Part shown: positions 1 through 6,711 of the stretch, in pieces
How the letters are laid out: each line of letters opens with the position of its first letter
Position numbering within the stretch: position 1 is the first letter of the stretch
Position numbers and translations under genes: made by a program
The notes under the pieces: model-generated
Database searches by the model: none
Told to the model about the DNA's origin: nothing
Seen by the model: only the letters and a program-made list of their open reading frames with translations
NCBI GenBank assembly: GCA_045606685.1
Contig: JAZUSJ010000045.1
Span: 1-29,892, forward strand
Length of the DNA stretch: 29,892 nt
Source: SVQP01 sp045606685
GTDB lineage: Bacteria; Bacillota; Clostridia; Oscillospirales; CAG-272
Direction: 5' to 3'

Positions 1-2585
1 ACGCGCTGCACCTCCTCGCGCGGCTTGGGCACGATGGACAGCAGCATACGCACGGTGTTTTCGCGGATATCGTTGACCATTGCATCAAACGCGTCACCGC
101 CCACAATACGGTACTCGGTAATGGGATCTCTTTGCGCATAAGCCTGCAAGCCGATGCTGCCCTTGAGATCGTCCATCGCGTCGATATGATCCATCCACGC
201 AGTATCAACGTTGCGCAAAAGCACGGCGCGCTCCACCTCGCGGAAGCTCTGCTCACCGAACAGCTCTTCCTTTTCATTGTACTTGGCCTCTGCCTTTTCC
301 ATCAGGTACTCCTCAAGATCCTTCTTCTTCAGCTTGGAGAGTGTCTTTTCGTCATATCTGAAGTCGTTCTCGTCGCACAGATATCCCATATAAGCGGCAC
401 GCAGACCGTCCAGGTTCCAGGTCTCGGGGCCTTCCTCGCCCGTGTAGACTGCGACGTTATCCTTGATGGATTCACCGATCATATGCAGGATGCGGTTGGA
501 AATATCGTTCCCCTCCAGCACCTCCTGTCTTTGCGAGTAGATGATATTTCTCTGCTGATTCATGACGTCGTCAAAGCTCAGCACGTACTTTCTGCGCTTG
601 AAGTTTTGATCCTCGATCCTTGCCTGTGCGCTGCGGATGCTGCCGGACAGGATCTTGGCATCGATGGGCGTATCCTCGCTCATGCCCAGGCGGTCGACCG
701 TGCCGACGATCTTTTCCGCGCCGAACAGACGCATCAGATCATCCTCCAGGGAGAGGAAGAAACGGGACTCGCCGGGATCGCCCTGTCGGCCCGAACGGCC
801 GCGCAGCTGGTTATCGATTCGACGGCTCTCATGGCGCTCCGTGCCTATGATAAACAAGCCGCCCGCATCCTTGACCATTTGTGCCTCGGGTGCGATCTGC
901 TGCTTGAACTGCTCGTAAAGCTCGCTGTACTGCGCTCTGACGCCAAGGATCGCGGGATCGTCGGTCAGCGACGTGCCGTTTGCCTGTGCGATCAGCGCTT
1001 CGTCCACGCCCTGCGCGCGCAGCTCGGATTTTGCCATGAATTCGGGGTTACCGCCAAGCATGATGTCGGTACCGCGGCCTGCCATGTTGGTGGAAATGGT
1101 GACTGCACCGTACTTACCGGCCTGTGCAACGATCTCGGCTTCCTTGTCGTGATACTTTGCATTCAGCACGTGGTGCGGGATCTTCTCTTTTTTGAGTCTT
1201 GCGGACAAAAGCTCGGACTTTTCAACCGAAACCGTACCCACAAGCACGGGCTGTCCCTTCTCATGGCATTCCTTGATCTGATTGATAATGGCTCTGTATT
1301 TGCCCTCTGTGCTTCTGTAGACCACGTCGCTGTGATCCTCTCTGATCATGGGCATATTGGTGGGGATCTCCACAACGTCCAGAGCGTAGATCTCTCTGAA
1401 TTCCTCTTCCTCGGTCAAGGCCGTACCCGTCATGCCCGAGAGCTTGCCGTACATACGGAAATAGTTCTGGAAGGTAATGGTTGCAAGCGTCTTGTTTTCC
1501 TTTTCGATCACAACGCCTTCCTTGGCCTCGATCGCCTGGTGCAGACCGTCCGAATAGCGTCTGCCGTACATCAGTCGGCCGGTAAAGGTATCGACGATGA
1601 TAACACCCTTATCGTTGACGATATAATCCTGATCGCGGTGCATGCATCCGTGCGCACGGATCGCCTGATTGACGTGGTGCGCAACCGTCGCGTTTTCCTG
1701 GTCGGAATAGTTTGCAAGGCCAAAGAATCTCTCTGCCTTCTTGGCACCTCTGGGTGTCAGAATGGCGTTGTTGGCCTTTTCGTCCACGATATAGTCGGCC
1801 TCAATGTCGTCATGCTGCTCCTTGCTGTCCAGCTCCTTGACCACGTGCTTTGTCAGTGTCTTGACAAAGGCATTGGCCTTTTCGTACATATCGGTGGGCT
1901 TGTCGCCCGCGCCCGAAATGATCAGAGGGGTACGCGCCTCGTCGATCAGGATCGAGTCCACCTCGTCCACGATGGCAAAGGCATGTCCGCGCTGCACCAT
2001 ATTCTCCTTATAGACCACCATGTTATCGCGCAGGTAGTCAAAACCGTATTCGTTATTGGTACCGTAAGTGATATCGGCAGCGTAAGCCGCTTTCTTGTCG
2101 CGGTTGGAAACACCGTGTACAACAAGGCCTGTGCTAAGTCCCATAAAGCCGTACACGCGGCTCATTTCCTCGCAGCCGTAGCGTGCCAGGTAGTCGTTGA
2201 CCGTGACGATATGCACGCCCTTACCCGAGAGCGCGTTCAGATATGCGGGCATGGTGGCAACAAGGGTTTTACCCTCACCCGTTTTCATCTCGGCAATTCT
2301 TCCCTGATGCAGTACGATGCCGCCAAGCAGCTGTACGTAGAAGGGGCGCTTGCCAAGCACGCGGTCGTCCGCCTCACGAATGGCAGCAAACGCGTCGGGC
2401 AGAATGTCGTCAAGCGTTTCTCCCTTGGCAAGTCTGTCCTTTAAGATCGCGGTCGTGCCTCTGAGCTCTTCATCACTCATGGCCGCATACTTGGGGGCCA
2501 GACTCTCAATGATATCTGCGGTTTTTCTGACAGCCTTGAGCTGTCGGTCACTGTAAGTGCCGAAAATTTTGGTTATAAGACTCAT
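1..2585 (-). CDS. secA: Preprotein translocase ATPase SecA (C-terminus cut by window edge)
   Basis: SecA is the cytosolic ATPase motor that pushes unfolded secretory proteins through the SecYEG channel. 861 codons are visible from the ATG at 2585, preceded by GGAGGAA at 2591-2597. The reading frame shows the Walker A motif MKTGEGKT at residues 100-107, the Walker B region DEVDSILIDEARTPL, the helicase motif MAGRGTDIMLGG, and the arginine-finger stretch RIDNQLRGRQGDPGESRFF, all diagnostic of SecA. The stop codon and any C-terminal zinc-binding tail lie off the left edge, so at most a small part of the protein is missing. It is transcribed alone here, divergently from trmL. The AT-rich gap upstream holds two TATAAT-like hexamers on the minus strand (2630-2635 and 2616-2621), but neither has a good -35 box, so no promoter is called. 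The identification is very secure. Confidence 0.98.
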   Translation of the reverse strand, partial: MSLITKIFGTYSDRQLKAVRKTADIIESLAPKYAAMSDEELRGTTAILKDRLAKGETLDDILPDAFAAIREADDRVLGKRPFYVQLLGGIVLHQGRIAEMKTGEGKTLVATMPAYLNALSGKGVHIVTVNDYLARYGCEEMSRVYGFMGLSTGLVVHGVSNRDKKAAYAADITYGTNNEYGFDYLRDNMVVYKENMVQRGHAFAIVDEVDSILIDEARTPLIISGAGDKPTDMYEKANAFVKTLTKHVVKELDSKEQHDDIEADYIVDEKANNAILTPRGAKKAERFFGLANYSDQENATVAHHVNQAIRAHGCMHRDQDYIVNDKGVIIVDTFTGRLMYGRRYSDGLHQAIEAKEGVVIEKENKTLATITFQNYFRMYGKLSGMTGTALTEEEEFREIYALDVVEIPTNMPMIREDHSDVVYRSTEGKYRAIINQIKECHEKGQPVLVGTVSVEKSELLSARLKKEKIPHHVLNAKYHDKEAEIVAQAGKYGAVTISTNMAGRGTDIMLGGNPEFMAKSELRAQGVDEALIAQANGTSLTDDPAILGVRAQYSELYEQFKQQIAPEAQMVKDAGGLFIIGTERHESRRIDNQLRGRSGRQGDPGESRFFLSLEDDLMRLFGAEKIVGTVDRLGMSEDTPIDAKILSGSIRSAQARIEDQNFKRRKYVLSFDDVMNQQRNIIYSQRQEVLEGNDISNRILHMIGESIKDNVAVYTGEEGPETWNLDGLRAAYMGYLCDENDFRYDEKTLSKLKKKDLEEYLMEKAEAKYNEKEELFGEQSFREVERAVLLRNVDTAWMDHIDAMDDLKGSIGLQAYAQRDPITEYRIVGGDAFDAMVNDIRENTVRMLLSIVPKPREEVQR

Positions 2586-2686
2586 GTATATTCCTCCAAA
2601 TGAACACAATATCGCATTATATTTCCCTTATTATATACCATAAAATACTGCAATACTTAAAATATTTGTAAATTTTCGGATAATAC

Positions 2687-2715
2687 TTGAAAATGAGCGG
2701 CCAAAACGCTATAAT
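2687..2715 (+). promoter_or_regulatory. Sigma-A type promoter of the trmL operon
   Basis: TTGAAA (2687-2692) and a perfect TATAAT (2710-2715) are separated by 17 bp, ending 28 bp before the trmL ATG. It is near consensus and correctly placed to drive trmL, the phosphoesterase and mnmA. Confidence 0.8.
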
Positions 2716-2743
2716 AAGAGCAATAAACGAAAGGATCTATTCC

Positions 2744-3244
2744 ATGAAGCACATACACATCGTTCTCCACCAGCCCGAGATCCCGCAAAATACGGGCAAC
2801 ATTGCACGCACCTGTGCGGCCACGGGAGCTTCCCTGCATCTGATCCGTCCCATGGGCTTTACCGTGACCGACAAGCACTTAAAGCGCGCAGGGCTTGACT
2901 ACTGGGACAAGCTGGATATTACCTACTACGACGGGCTTGAGGATTTTTACGAAAAGCATCCGGACGCAAAAATTTATTATTTTTCCACCAAGGCAAAATA
3001 CAATTATGCCGAGGTGACCTATCCCGATGAGGTATTTCTGATGTTCGGCAAGGAGACCAAGGGGCTTCCCGAGGAGCTGCTTGCCGCCCACCCCGACGAT
3101 TGCGTGCGCATTCCCATGCGCCCCACCCTCCGCTCGCTCAATCTTTCCAACTCGGTGGCCATCGCGGTCTACGAGGTACTCAGACAGGACAATTTCGAGC
3201 AGCTGCAGACCGAGGGTGCGCTGACGCAGTTCAGCTGGGATTAA
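2744..3244 (+). CDS. trmL: tRNA (cytidine(34)-2'-O)-methyltransferase TrmL
   Basis: 166 aa SPOUT-class methyltransferase. In this family the enzyme uses S-adenosylmethionine to methylate the ribose 2'-O of wobble nucleotide 34 in tRNA-Leu isoacceptors. All three SPOUT motifs are visible: EIPQNTGNIARTCAATGA near the N-terminus, FGKETKGLPEEL in the middle, and the C-terminal knot segment IPMRPTLRSLNLSNSVAIAV. The length matches the minimal TrmL family (about 155-170 aa), which has no extra RNA-binding domain. The ATG at 2744 is chosen because AAAGGA sits 8 bp upstream and the protein begins directly with the conserved HIVLHQPEIPQNTG strand. An upstream in-frame TTG at 2687 lies inside the promoter. 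First gene of a three-gene operon, 11 bp before the next start. Confidence 0.95.
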   Translation: MKHIHIVLHQPEIPQNTGNIARTCAATGASLHLIRPMGFTVTDKHLKRAGLDYWDKLDITYYDGLEDFYEKHPDAKIYYFSTKAKYNYAEVTYPDEVFLMFGKETKGLPEELLAAHPDDCVRIPMRPTLRSLNLSNSVAIAVYEVLRQDNFEQLQTEGALTQFSWD

Positions 3245-3255
3245 AGGAGTGCAAT

Positions 3256-4092
3256 ATGCAACCCATTCACACAAGAATTGAAATCGGTCTTTCCTCCCCC
3301 ATTCGCGTGCTGCACGCATCCGACACGCACCTGACGCATGCCGACATGCGTGACGGACAGCGCAAGGTCGAGCTTGCAAACAACCGTCTTCCGGGATTTC
3401 CCGACGCGGACGCACGGCTTGCCGAGCTTGGCCGCCTTTCGAAAGAGCTGGGGCTGCCCATCATGCACACGGGAGATCTGATCGACTTTGTTTCTCTTGC
3501 CAACTTAGAGGCCGCAAAGGACTTTGCCGACAGCCACGATATTTTTATGGCCACGGGAAATCACGAGTTTTCCCTGTACGTGGGCGAAGCATGGGAGGAT
3601 GCAGACTACCGCAACCAAAGCCTTGCGGCTGTGCAGGCTTGCTATAAAAACGATATCCGCATGTCCGCGCGCGTCATCAGAAACGGTGACGCTGCCCTCA
3701 ATTTCGTCGCGCTTGACAACGGCTATTACTATTTTGAGCCGCAGCAGTTGGAATTTCTAAAGGAGCAGGTTGCACTTGGTCTGCCTGTCGTGCTGATGAT
3801 GCACACACCGCTTTACGAGCGCAAGCTTTACGACGATGCAAGAGCGCGCTCGGGCTCATGCGCATACCTTGCGGGCGTGCCCGACGAGCTGATCGCGGAT
3901 TACGACTCTTATCGCTACCGCCAGCAAAAGACCGACGCGACCACGGCGGAATTTCTTGAATACGTGGCTGGCGAGATGGCCATCAAATGCATTTTAGCAG
4001 GTCATTTGCACGTGGACTACGACAGCACGTTTGCAGGACGTCCGCAGCTGATCAGCGGCGGAAGCGTGGCGCGCGTGGTGGAATTTTATTGA
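3256..4092 (+). CDS. Calcineurin-like metallophosphoesterase
   Basis: 278 aa predicted soluble metal-dependent phosphoesterase. The calcineurin-type metal-binding set is complete and in order: SDTH (D-x-H), HTGDLID (GDxxD), ATGNHEF (GNHE), MMHTP (histidine) and AGHLHVDY (GHxH). Two divalent metals would be bound by these residues. No signal peptide or membrane segment is seen, so it is probably cytoplasmic. The substrate cannot be read from the sequence; members of this superfamily cut phosphodiesters, nucleotides, phosphoproteins or nucleic acids. It sits between trmL and mnmA with gaps of 11 and 16 bp, so it is almost certainly co-transcribed with two tRNA wobble-modification genes. The ATG at 3256 follows AAAGGAG at 3243-3249. 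An upstream extension of the frame only overlaps trmL in another frame and is rejected. Confidence 0.9.
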   Translation: MQPIHTRIEIGLSSPIRVLHASDTHLTHADMRDGQRKVELANNRLPGFPDADARLAELGRLSKELGLPIMHTGDLIDFVSLANLEAAKDFADSHDIFMATGNHEFSLYVGEAWEDADYRNQSLAAVQACYKNDIRMSARVIRNGDAALNFVALDNGYYYFEPQQLEFLKEQVALGLPVVLMMHTPLYERKLYDDARARSGSCAYLAGVPDELIADYDSYRYRQQKTDATTAEFLEYVAGEMAIKCILAGHLHVDYDSTFAGRPQLISGGSVARVVEFY

Positions 4093-4108
4093 AAGTAAAA
4101 GGATAAAC

Positions 4109-5188
4109 ATGAACAATCAGAACAATATCAAGGTCATGGTCGCCATGAGCGGCGGCGTGGACAGCGCGGTGACTGCCCTGCTCTGCCTGCAAGCAGGCTA
4201 TGATGCAGGCGGCTGCACCATGAAGCTTTACAGGCCTCCCGCAGATCAGACCGCGGGCAGAGTTTGCGGCTCGGACAAGGACGTGGACGACGCGCGCACG
4301 GTTTGTGAGCATCTTGGCATTTCACACACGGTGCTGGATTTCGGTGCAGAGTTTGACCAAAGCGTCATAGCCGATTTTATTGCGGAATATCAGAGCTGCC
4401 GCACGCCCAATCCCTGCATCGTTTGCAACAGGTGCCTGAAATTCGGTGCTTTGCTGGACGCAGCGCTGCAGGCTGGCTACGATAAGATCGCCACAGGCCA
4501 TTACGCGCGCATTGAGCAAGCGGAAAATGGCAGATATCTGCTCAAAAAAGCCGCAGATCCCACCAAGGATCAGACCTATTTTCTATGGCAGCTGACGCAG
4601 CATCAGCTTTCACACACGCTCTTCCCTCTCGGCAGCATGACCAAGGCAGAGGCACGCGCGATTGCCGAGCAGCACGGGCTTTGCAACGCGCACAAGAGCG
4701 ACAGTCAGGACATCTGCTTTGTGCCGGACGGTGACTACGCTGCGTTTATCAGCAAAAAAACGGGGGCGATCTACCCCCGAGGCAATTTTGTGGATGAGGA
4801 CGGACGCGTGCTTGGACAGCACGCGGGCATCATTCACTATACGATAGGCCAGCGCAAGGGACTTGGTATTGCGCTTGGCGAGCCGATGTACGTCAAGAGC
4901 AAGAACGCAGCTGACAATACGGTGGGGCTTTGTCGCAACGACGCGCTGTTTTCGCAAACGCTGGATCTTGACCGCATCAATCTGATCGCACTCGACGCAC
5001 TTGACGCGCCCATCCGTGCCGAGGTCAAGATCCGCTATGCGCACACGCCCGCTCCCGCAACCGTCACACAGACCTCGAAAGGTACGCTGCACGTGGAATT
5101 TGACGTGCCACAGCGAGCCATTGCCCCCGGGCAGTCGGCCGTGATTTACGACGGTGACACGGTCATTGGCGGTGGGATCATCAAATAA
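4109..5188 (+). CDS. mnmA: tRNA-uridine 2-sulfurtransferase MnmA
   Basis: 359 aa enzyme that activates U34 of tRNA-Lys, Glu and Gln with ATP and replaces O2 with sulfur, giving the s2U34 modification. The PP-loop SGGVDS is at residues 14-19. The two catalytic cysteines are present: Cys103 in NPCIVCN and Cys203 in DSQDICF. Other family blocks are ATGHYAR, DQTYFLW and TIGQRKGLG, followed by the C-terminal beta-barrel. The length is normal for the family. The sulfur donor (a cysteine desulfurase) is not in the window. It is the last gene of the trmL operon; AAAAGGA at 4097-4103 lies upstream of the ATG. Downstream come the hairpin array and the terminator at 5431-5484. Confidence 0.97.
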   Translation: MNNQNNIKVMVAMSGGVDSAVTALLCLQAGYDAGGCTMKLYRPPADQTAGRVCGSDKDVDDARTVCEHLGISHTVLDFGAEFDQSVIADFIAEYQSCRTPNPCIVCNRCLKFGALLDAALQAGYDKIATGHYARIEQAENGRYLLKKAADPTKDQTYFLWQLTQHQLSHTLFPLGSMTKAEARAIAEQHGLCNAHKSDSQDICFVPDGDYAAFISKKTGAIYPRGNFVDEDGRVLGQHAGIIHYTIGQRKGLGIALGEPMYVKSKNAADNTVGLCRNDALFSQTLDLDRINLIALDALDAPIRAEVKIRYAHTPAPATVTQTSKGTLHVEFDVPQRAIAPGQSAVIYDGDTVIGGGIIK

Positions 5189-5214
5189 ATACAAAGCAAA
5201 AAGCGCAGACCGCA

Positions 5215-5246
5215 TGGCGTGATACTCTTAACGGAGTATCACGCCA
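5215..5246 (+). repeat. Perfect 13-bp stem-loop just downstream of mnmA
   Basis: TGGCGTGATACTC and its exact reverse complement are separated by the loop TTAACG. It lies 27 bp after the mnmA stop codon. It is not followed by a clean T-run but runs straight into the hairpin array, with GTTCTATT next. It could act as an mRNA 3'-end stabiliser or an imperfect terminator; the role is inferred. Confidence 0.6.
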
Positions 5247-5416
5247 GTTCTATTCGCCTGCGGCGAGTTCTATTGCTGCGCAGTGATATTCGGCTGTCGC
5301 CGAGTTATATTTGCTTCGCAAGTTTTAAGGCGAATAGAATAACACTGTGAGGCAAAGCCGAACAATATCACTGCCCGAAGGGCAATATCACTCTTTGCGT
5401 AGCAAAGAATATCACT
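5246..5416. repeat. Array of 9-bp repeats alternating with variable mini-hairpins (copy 1)
   Basis: Left half: 9-mers AGTTCTATT (5246), AGTTCTATT (5266), AGTGATATT (5282) and AGTTATATT (5303). They are separated by short palindromes CGCC-TGC-GGCG, GCTGCGC, CGGC-TGTC-GCCG and TTGC-TTC-GCAA. Right half: the reverse complement of the same 9-mer, AATAACACT (5338) and AATATCACT (5364, 5384, 5408), separated by GGC-AAA-GCC, GCCC-GAA-GGGC and CTTTGC-GTA-GCAAAG. The halves can pair with each other; for example 5248-5258 is an exact 11-bp complement of 5329-5339. The hairpin sequences differ while the 9-mer is conserved. It fills the gap between the convergent genes mnmA and the lipoprotein, with no ORF. 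The function is unknown. Confidence 0.85.
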
Positions 5417-5430
5417 CACATATAAAGCAG

Positions 5431-5484
5431 AGAAGAGAGAGCCTCACGGAAATTTGTTTCCGCGTTACTCTCTCTTCTGTTTTT
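5431..5484 (+). terminator. Intrinsic terminator after mnmA operon
   Basis: An 11-bp stem AGAAGAGAGAG (5431-5441) pairs with CTCTCTCTTCT (5468-5478). Inside it is a second hairpin, CGGAAA-TTTG-TTTCCG (5447-5462). The T-run follows at 5480-5484. It most likely ends the trmL-mnmA transcript. The rest of the gap (5485-5606) holds only a small palindrome at 5497-5515 and no gene that I can see. Confidence 0.75.
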
Positions 5485-5606
5485 ATCGCCAGTTTCGCAT
5501 TTGTTTAACAAATGCCTCTGGCTATGCCCATACCCTTATTTTATTTCTCCGATAAGGACATCACCCAATACAGTCTGCGCTTTTCTATTTCTTTAACAAT
5601 AAGTAA

Positions 5607-6035
5607 TCAGTTGATGGAATCCAGATAAACGACGATGATGTCGCCTTCCGTAACGGTCTGCACGTACATGGGGTTATCCAGGTCGTTTACGCCGTTGAGT
5701 GCGTAAGTCCAGAACTTGCCATCACCTGCGGACTTATTGCCGATCTTGGTGATGGTTTCCTGAGATTCATCCTTGAACTCGATAGCGACTTCTTCGAACT
5801 CGCAAATATCGATCAGAACCTCGGTAATGGTAGGATCAGCGTCACCTTTGTACTTATAAGCATACTCGGGATCCTGGATCAGAATGTTACTGTCCTTATC
5901 AGGGCCGTCCTTGACCGTGAATCTCACGACGATGGTTTTTTCGGTCTGTTCAGGCTCTTTTTGGTCACAAGCAACCAGAATGCAACCCATCATGACGATT
6001 GCAAGTGCCAAAGCCAATACTCTGTAAAGTTTCAT
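5607..6035 (-). CDS. Small lipoprotein with DUF4430-like domain
   Basis: 142 aa predicted lipoprotein. A hydrophobic signal peptide ends in the lipobox LVAC, so Cys23 or so would carry the lipid and anchor the protein on the outside of the membrane. The mature part is acidic. Its C-terminal half has the pattern FWTYALNGV ... VTEGDIIVVYLDS, which resembles the DUF4430 / transcobalamin C-terminal-like fold found in Gram-positive surface and cobalamin-binding proteins. I infer a ligand-binding or adhesion role but cannot name the ligand. The ATG at 6035 follows AAAGGAGATA at 6041-6050. The gene has its own perfect-consensus promoter at 6071-6099, so it can be expressed independently of the upstream TspO-like gene. 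Calls for the fold are moderate; the lipoprotein call is strong. Confidence 0.8.
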   Translation of the reverse strand: MKLYRVLALALAIVMMGCILVACDQKEPEQTEKTIVVRFTVKDGPDKDSNILIQDPEYAYKYKGDADPTITEVLIDICEFEEVAIEFKDESQETITKIGNKSAGDGKFWTYALNGVNDLDNPMYVQTVTEGDIIVVYLDSIN

Positions 6036-6070
6036 TTCAGTATCTCCTTTAGGATTTTTTTGACATGTCT

Positions 6071-6099
6071 ATTATACTGCATTTTTTCTTTTTTGTCAA
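6071..6099 (-). promoter_or_regulatory. Perfect-consensus promoter of the small lipoprotein gene
   Basis: On the minus strand TTGACA (6099-6094) and TATAAT (6076-6071) are separated by exactly 17 bp, matching the sigma-A consensus at all twelve positions. It lies between the end of the TspO-like gene (6117) and the lipoprotein RBS. Confidence 0.88.
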
Positions 6100-6116
6100 C
6101 CGTTTTTTTGCATATT

Positions 6117-6605
6117 TTATACATTAAGTAAGCACACGGTCTGCAAGATCAACATATACAGCATCCACAACAGGTGCAACCACAGCACTACGCCTGCTCC
6201 GAGCGACAGACATTGCCAATGCAGCGCGCATACAGCACACAAGCCTGCGGCAACAACAATGACCAGCAATGAAAGCACAAGCTGCTGCTTGACAAAAAAC
6301 AGCGGATACCACAAAAAGCCCACAAAGATCATCAGCAAAAAAAAGAATGCGCCGCGCCAGGCACCGATGCAATTCCTGCCGTAAGCATACAAAATCGCTC
6401 CCAGCACCGCTCCGAGCAAAAAATACCATAGCATCCATAAAAGACTCATCAGCCAGACGGGCGGGATAAGCTCCCGTATGCCCATTTGCGTAATGCCGGT
6501 ATTGGGCGAGCCGCACCAGAATCGGATGCCCATCCCGCAAAGTGCCACTCCTGCGCCAAAGGCGAGCGCCCAGATCAACGCCGTATTCCCGTTTTCACGT
6601 TTCAT
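6117..6605 (-). CDS. TspO/MBR-family-like membrane protein
   Basis: 162 aa with five hydrophobic segments (about residues 8-28, 46-75, 85-104, 107-127 and 135-160), the topology and length of the TspO/MBR (tryptophan-rich sensory protein) family. Family-like blocks are IPPVW at 47-51, followed by LLWMLWYFLLGAVLGAI; LWYPLFF at 98-104; and LLWMLYMLILQTVCLLN at the C-terminus, equivalent to the TspO PYLLW...LN helix. TspO proteins bind tetrapyrroles or sterol-like ligands; the function in Firmicutes is unclear. The proline of the last helix is missing, so this is a divergent member. The ATG at 6605 is preferred over 6623 because GGGGTGA stands 7 bp upstream. It lies between the PBP gene and the lipoprotein on the same strand. 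Confidence 0.65.
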   Translation of the reverse strand: MKRENGNTALIWALAFGAGVALCGMGIRFWCGSPNTGITQMGIRELIPPVWLMSLLWMLWYFLLGAVLGAILYAYGRNCIGAWRGAFFFLLMIFVGFLWYPLFFVKQQLVLSLLVIVVAAGLCAVCALHWQCLSLGAGVVLWLHLLWMLYMLILQTVCLLNV

Positions 6606-6628
6606 CACAATCACCCCGTACAAAATAT

Positions 6629-6711
6629 GCGCAAAAGGTCGGGGATATGCCCGATCTTTTGCGCAGTGGGATTTGCCTTTGGCGAGTGATATTGCGCTTT
6701 GCGCAGTTATT
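6629..6711. repeat. Repeat/mini-hairpin array (copy 2), overlapping the PBP stop codon
   Basis: Same architecture as 5246-5416. A 15-bp stem with one G-U pair (6629-6643 with 6650-6664) is followed by AGTGGGATT (6665), hairpin GCC-TTT-GGC, AGTGATATT (6685), hairpin GCGC-TTT-GCGC and AGTTATT (6705). The TAA stop of the PBP gene (6707-6709) lies within the last 9-mer. Read in the direction of the PBP gene, the units are AATATCACT plus hairpin, as in the right half of copy 1. Confidence 0.75.

Noticed and set aside
132..2444. 770-codon open frame on the plus strand opposite secA
   Set aside because: It is a shadow of secA. The translation has no recognisable domain, while the minus strand encodes all SecA motifs.
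2586..2686. secA promoter candidates on the minus strand
   Set aside because: Two TATAAT hexamers are present (2616-2621 and 2630-2635), but I could not find a -35 box at 16-18 bp for either.
2687..2743. Earlier TTG start for trmL
   Set aside because: The TTG at 2687 is the -35 box of the promoter. The -10 box and RBS lie downstream of it, so the ATG at 2744 is the start.
5246..5416. CRISPR-like array
   Set aside because: The spacing is irregular, repeats are only 9 bp, the intervening units are palindromes rather than unique spacers, and the orientation reverses mid-array. No cas gene is nearby.
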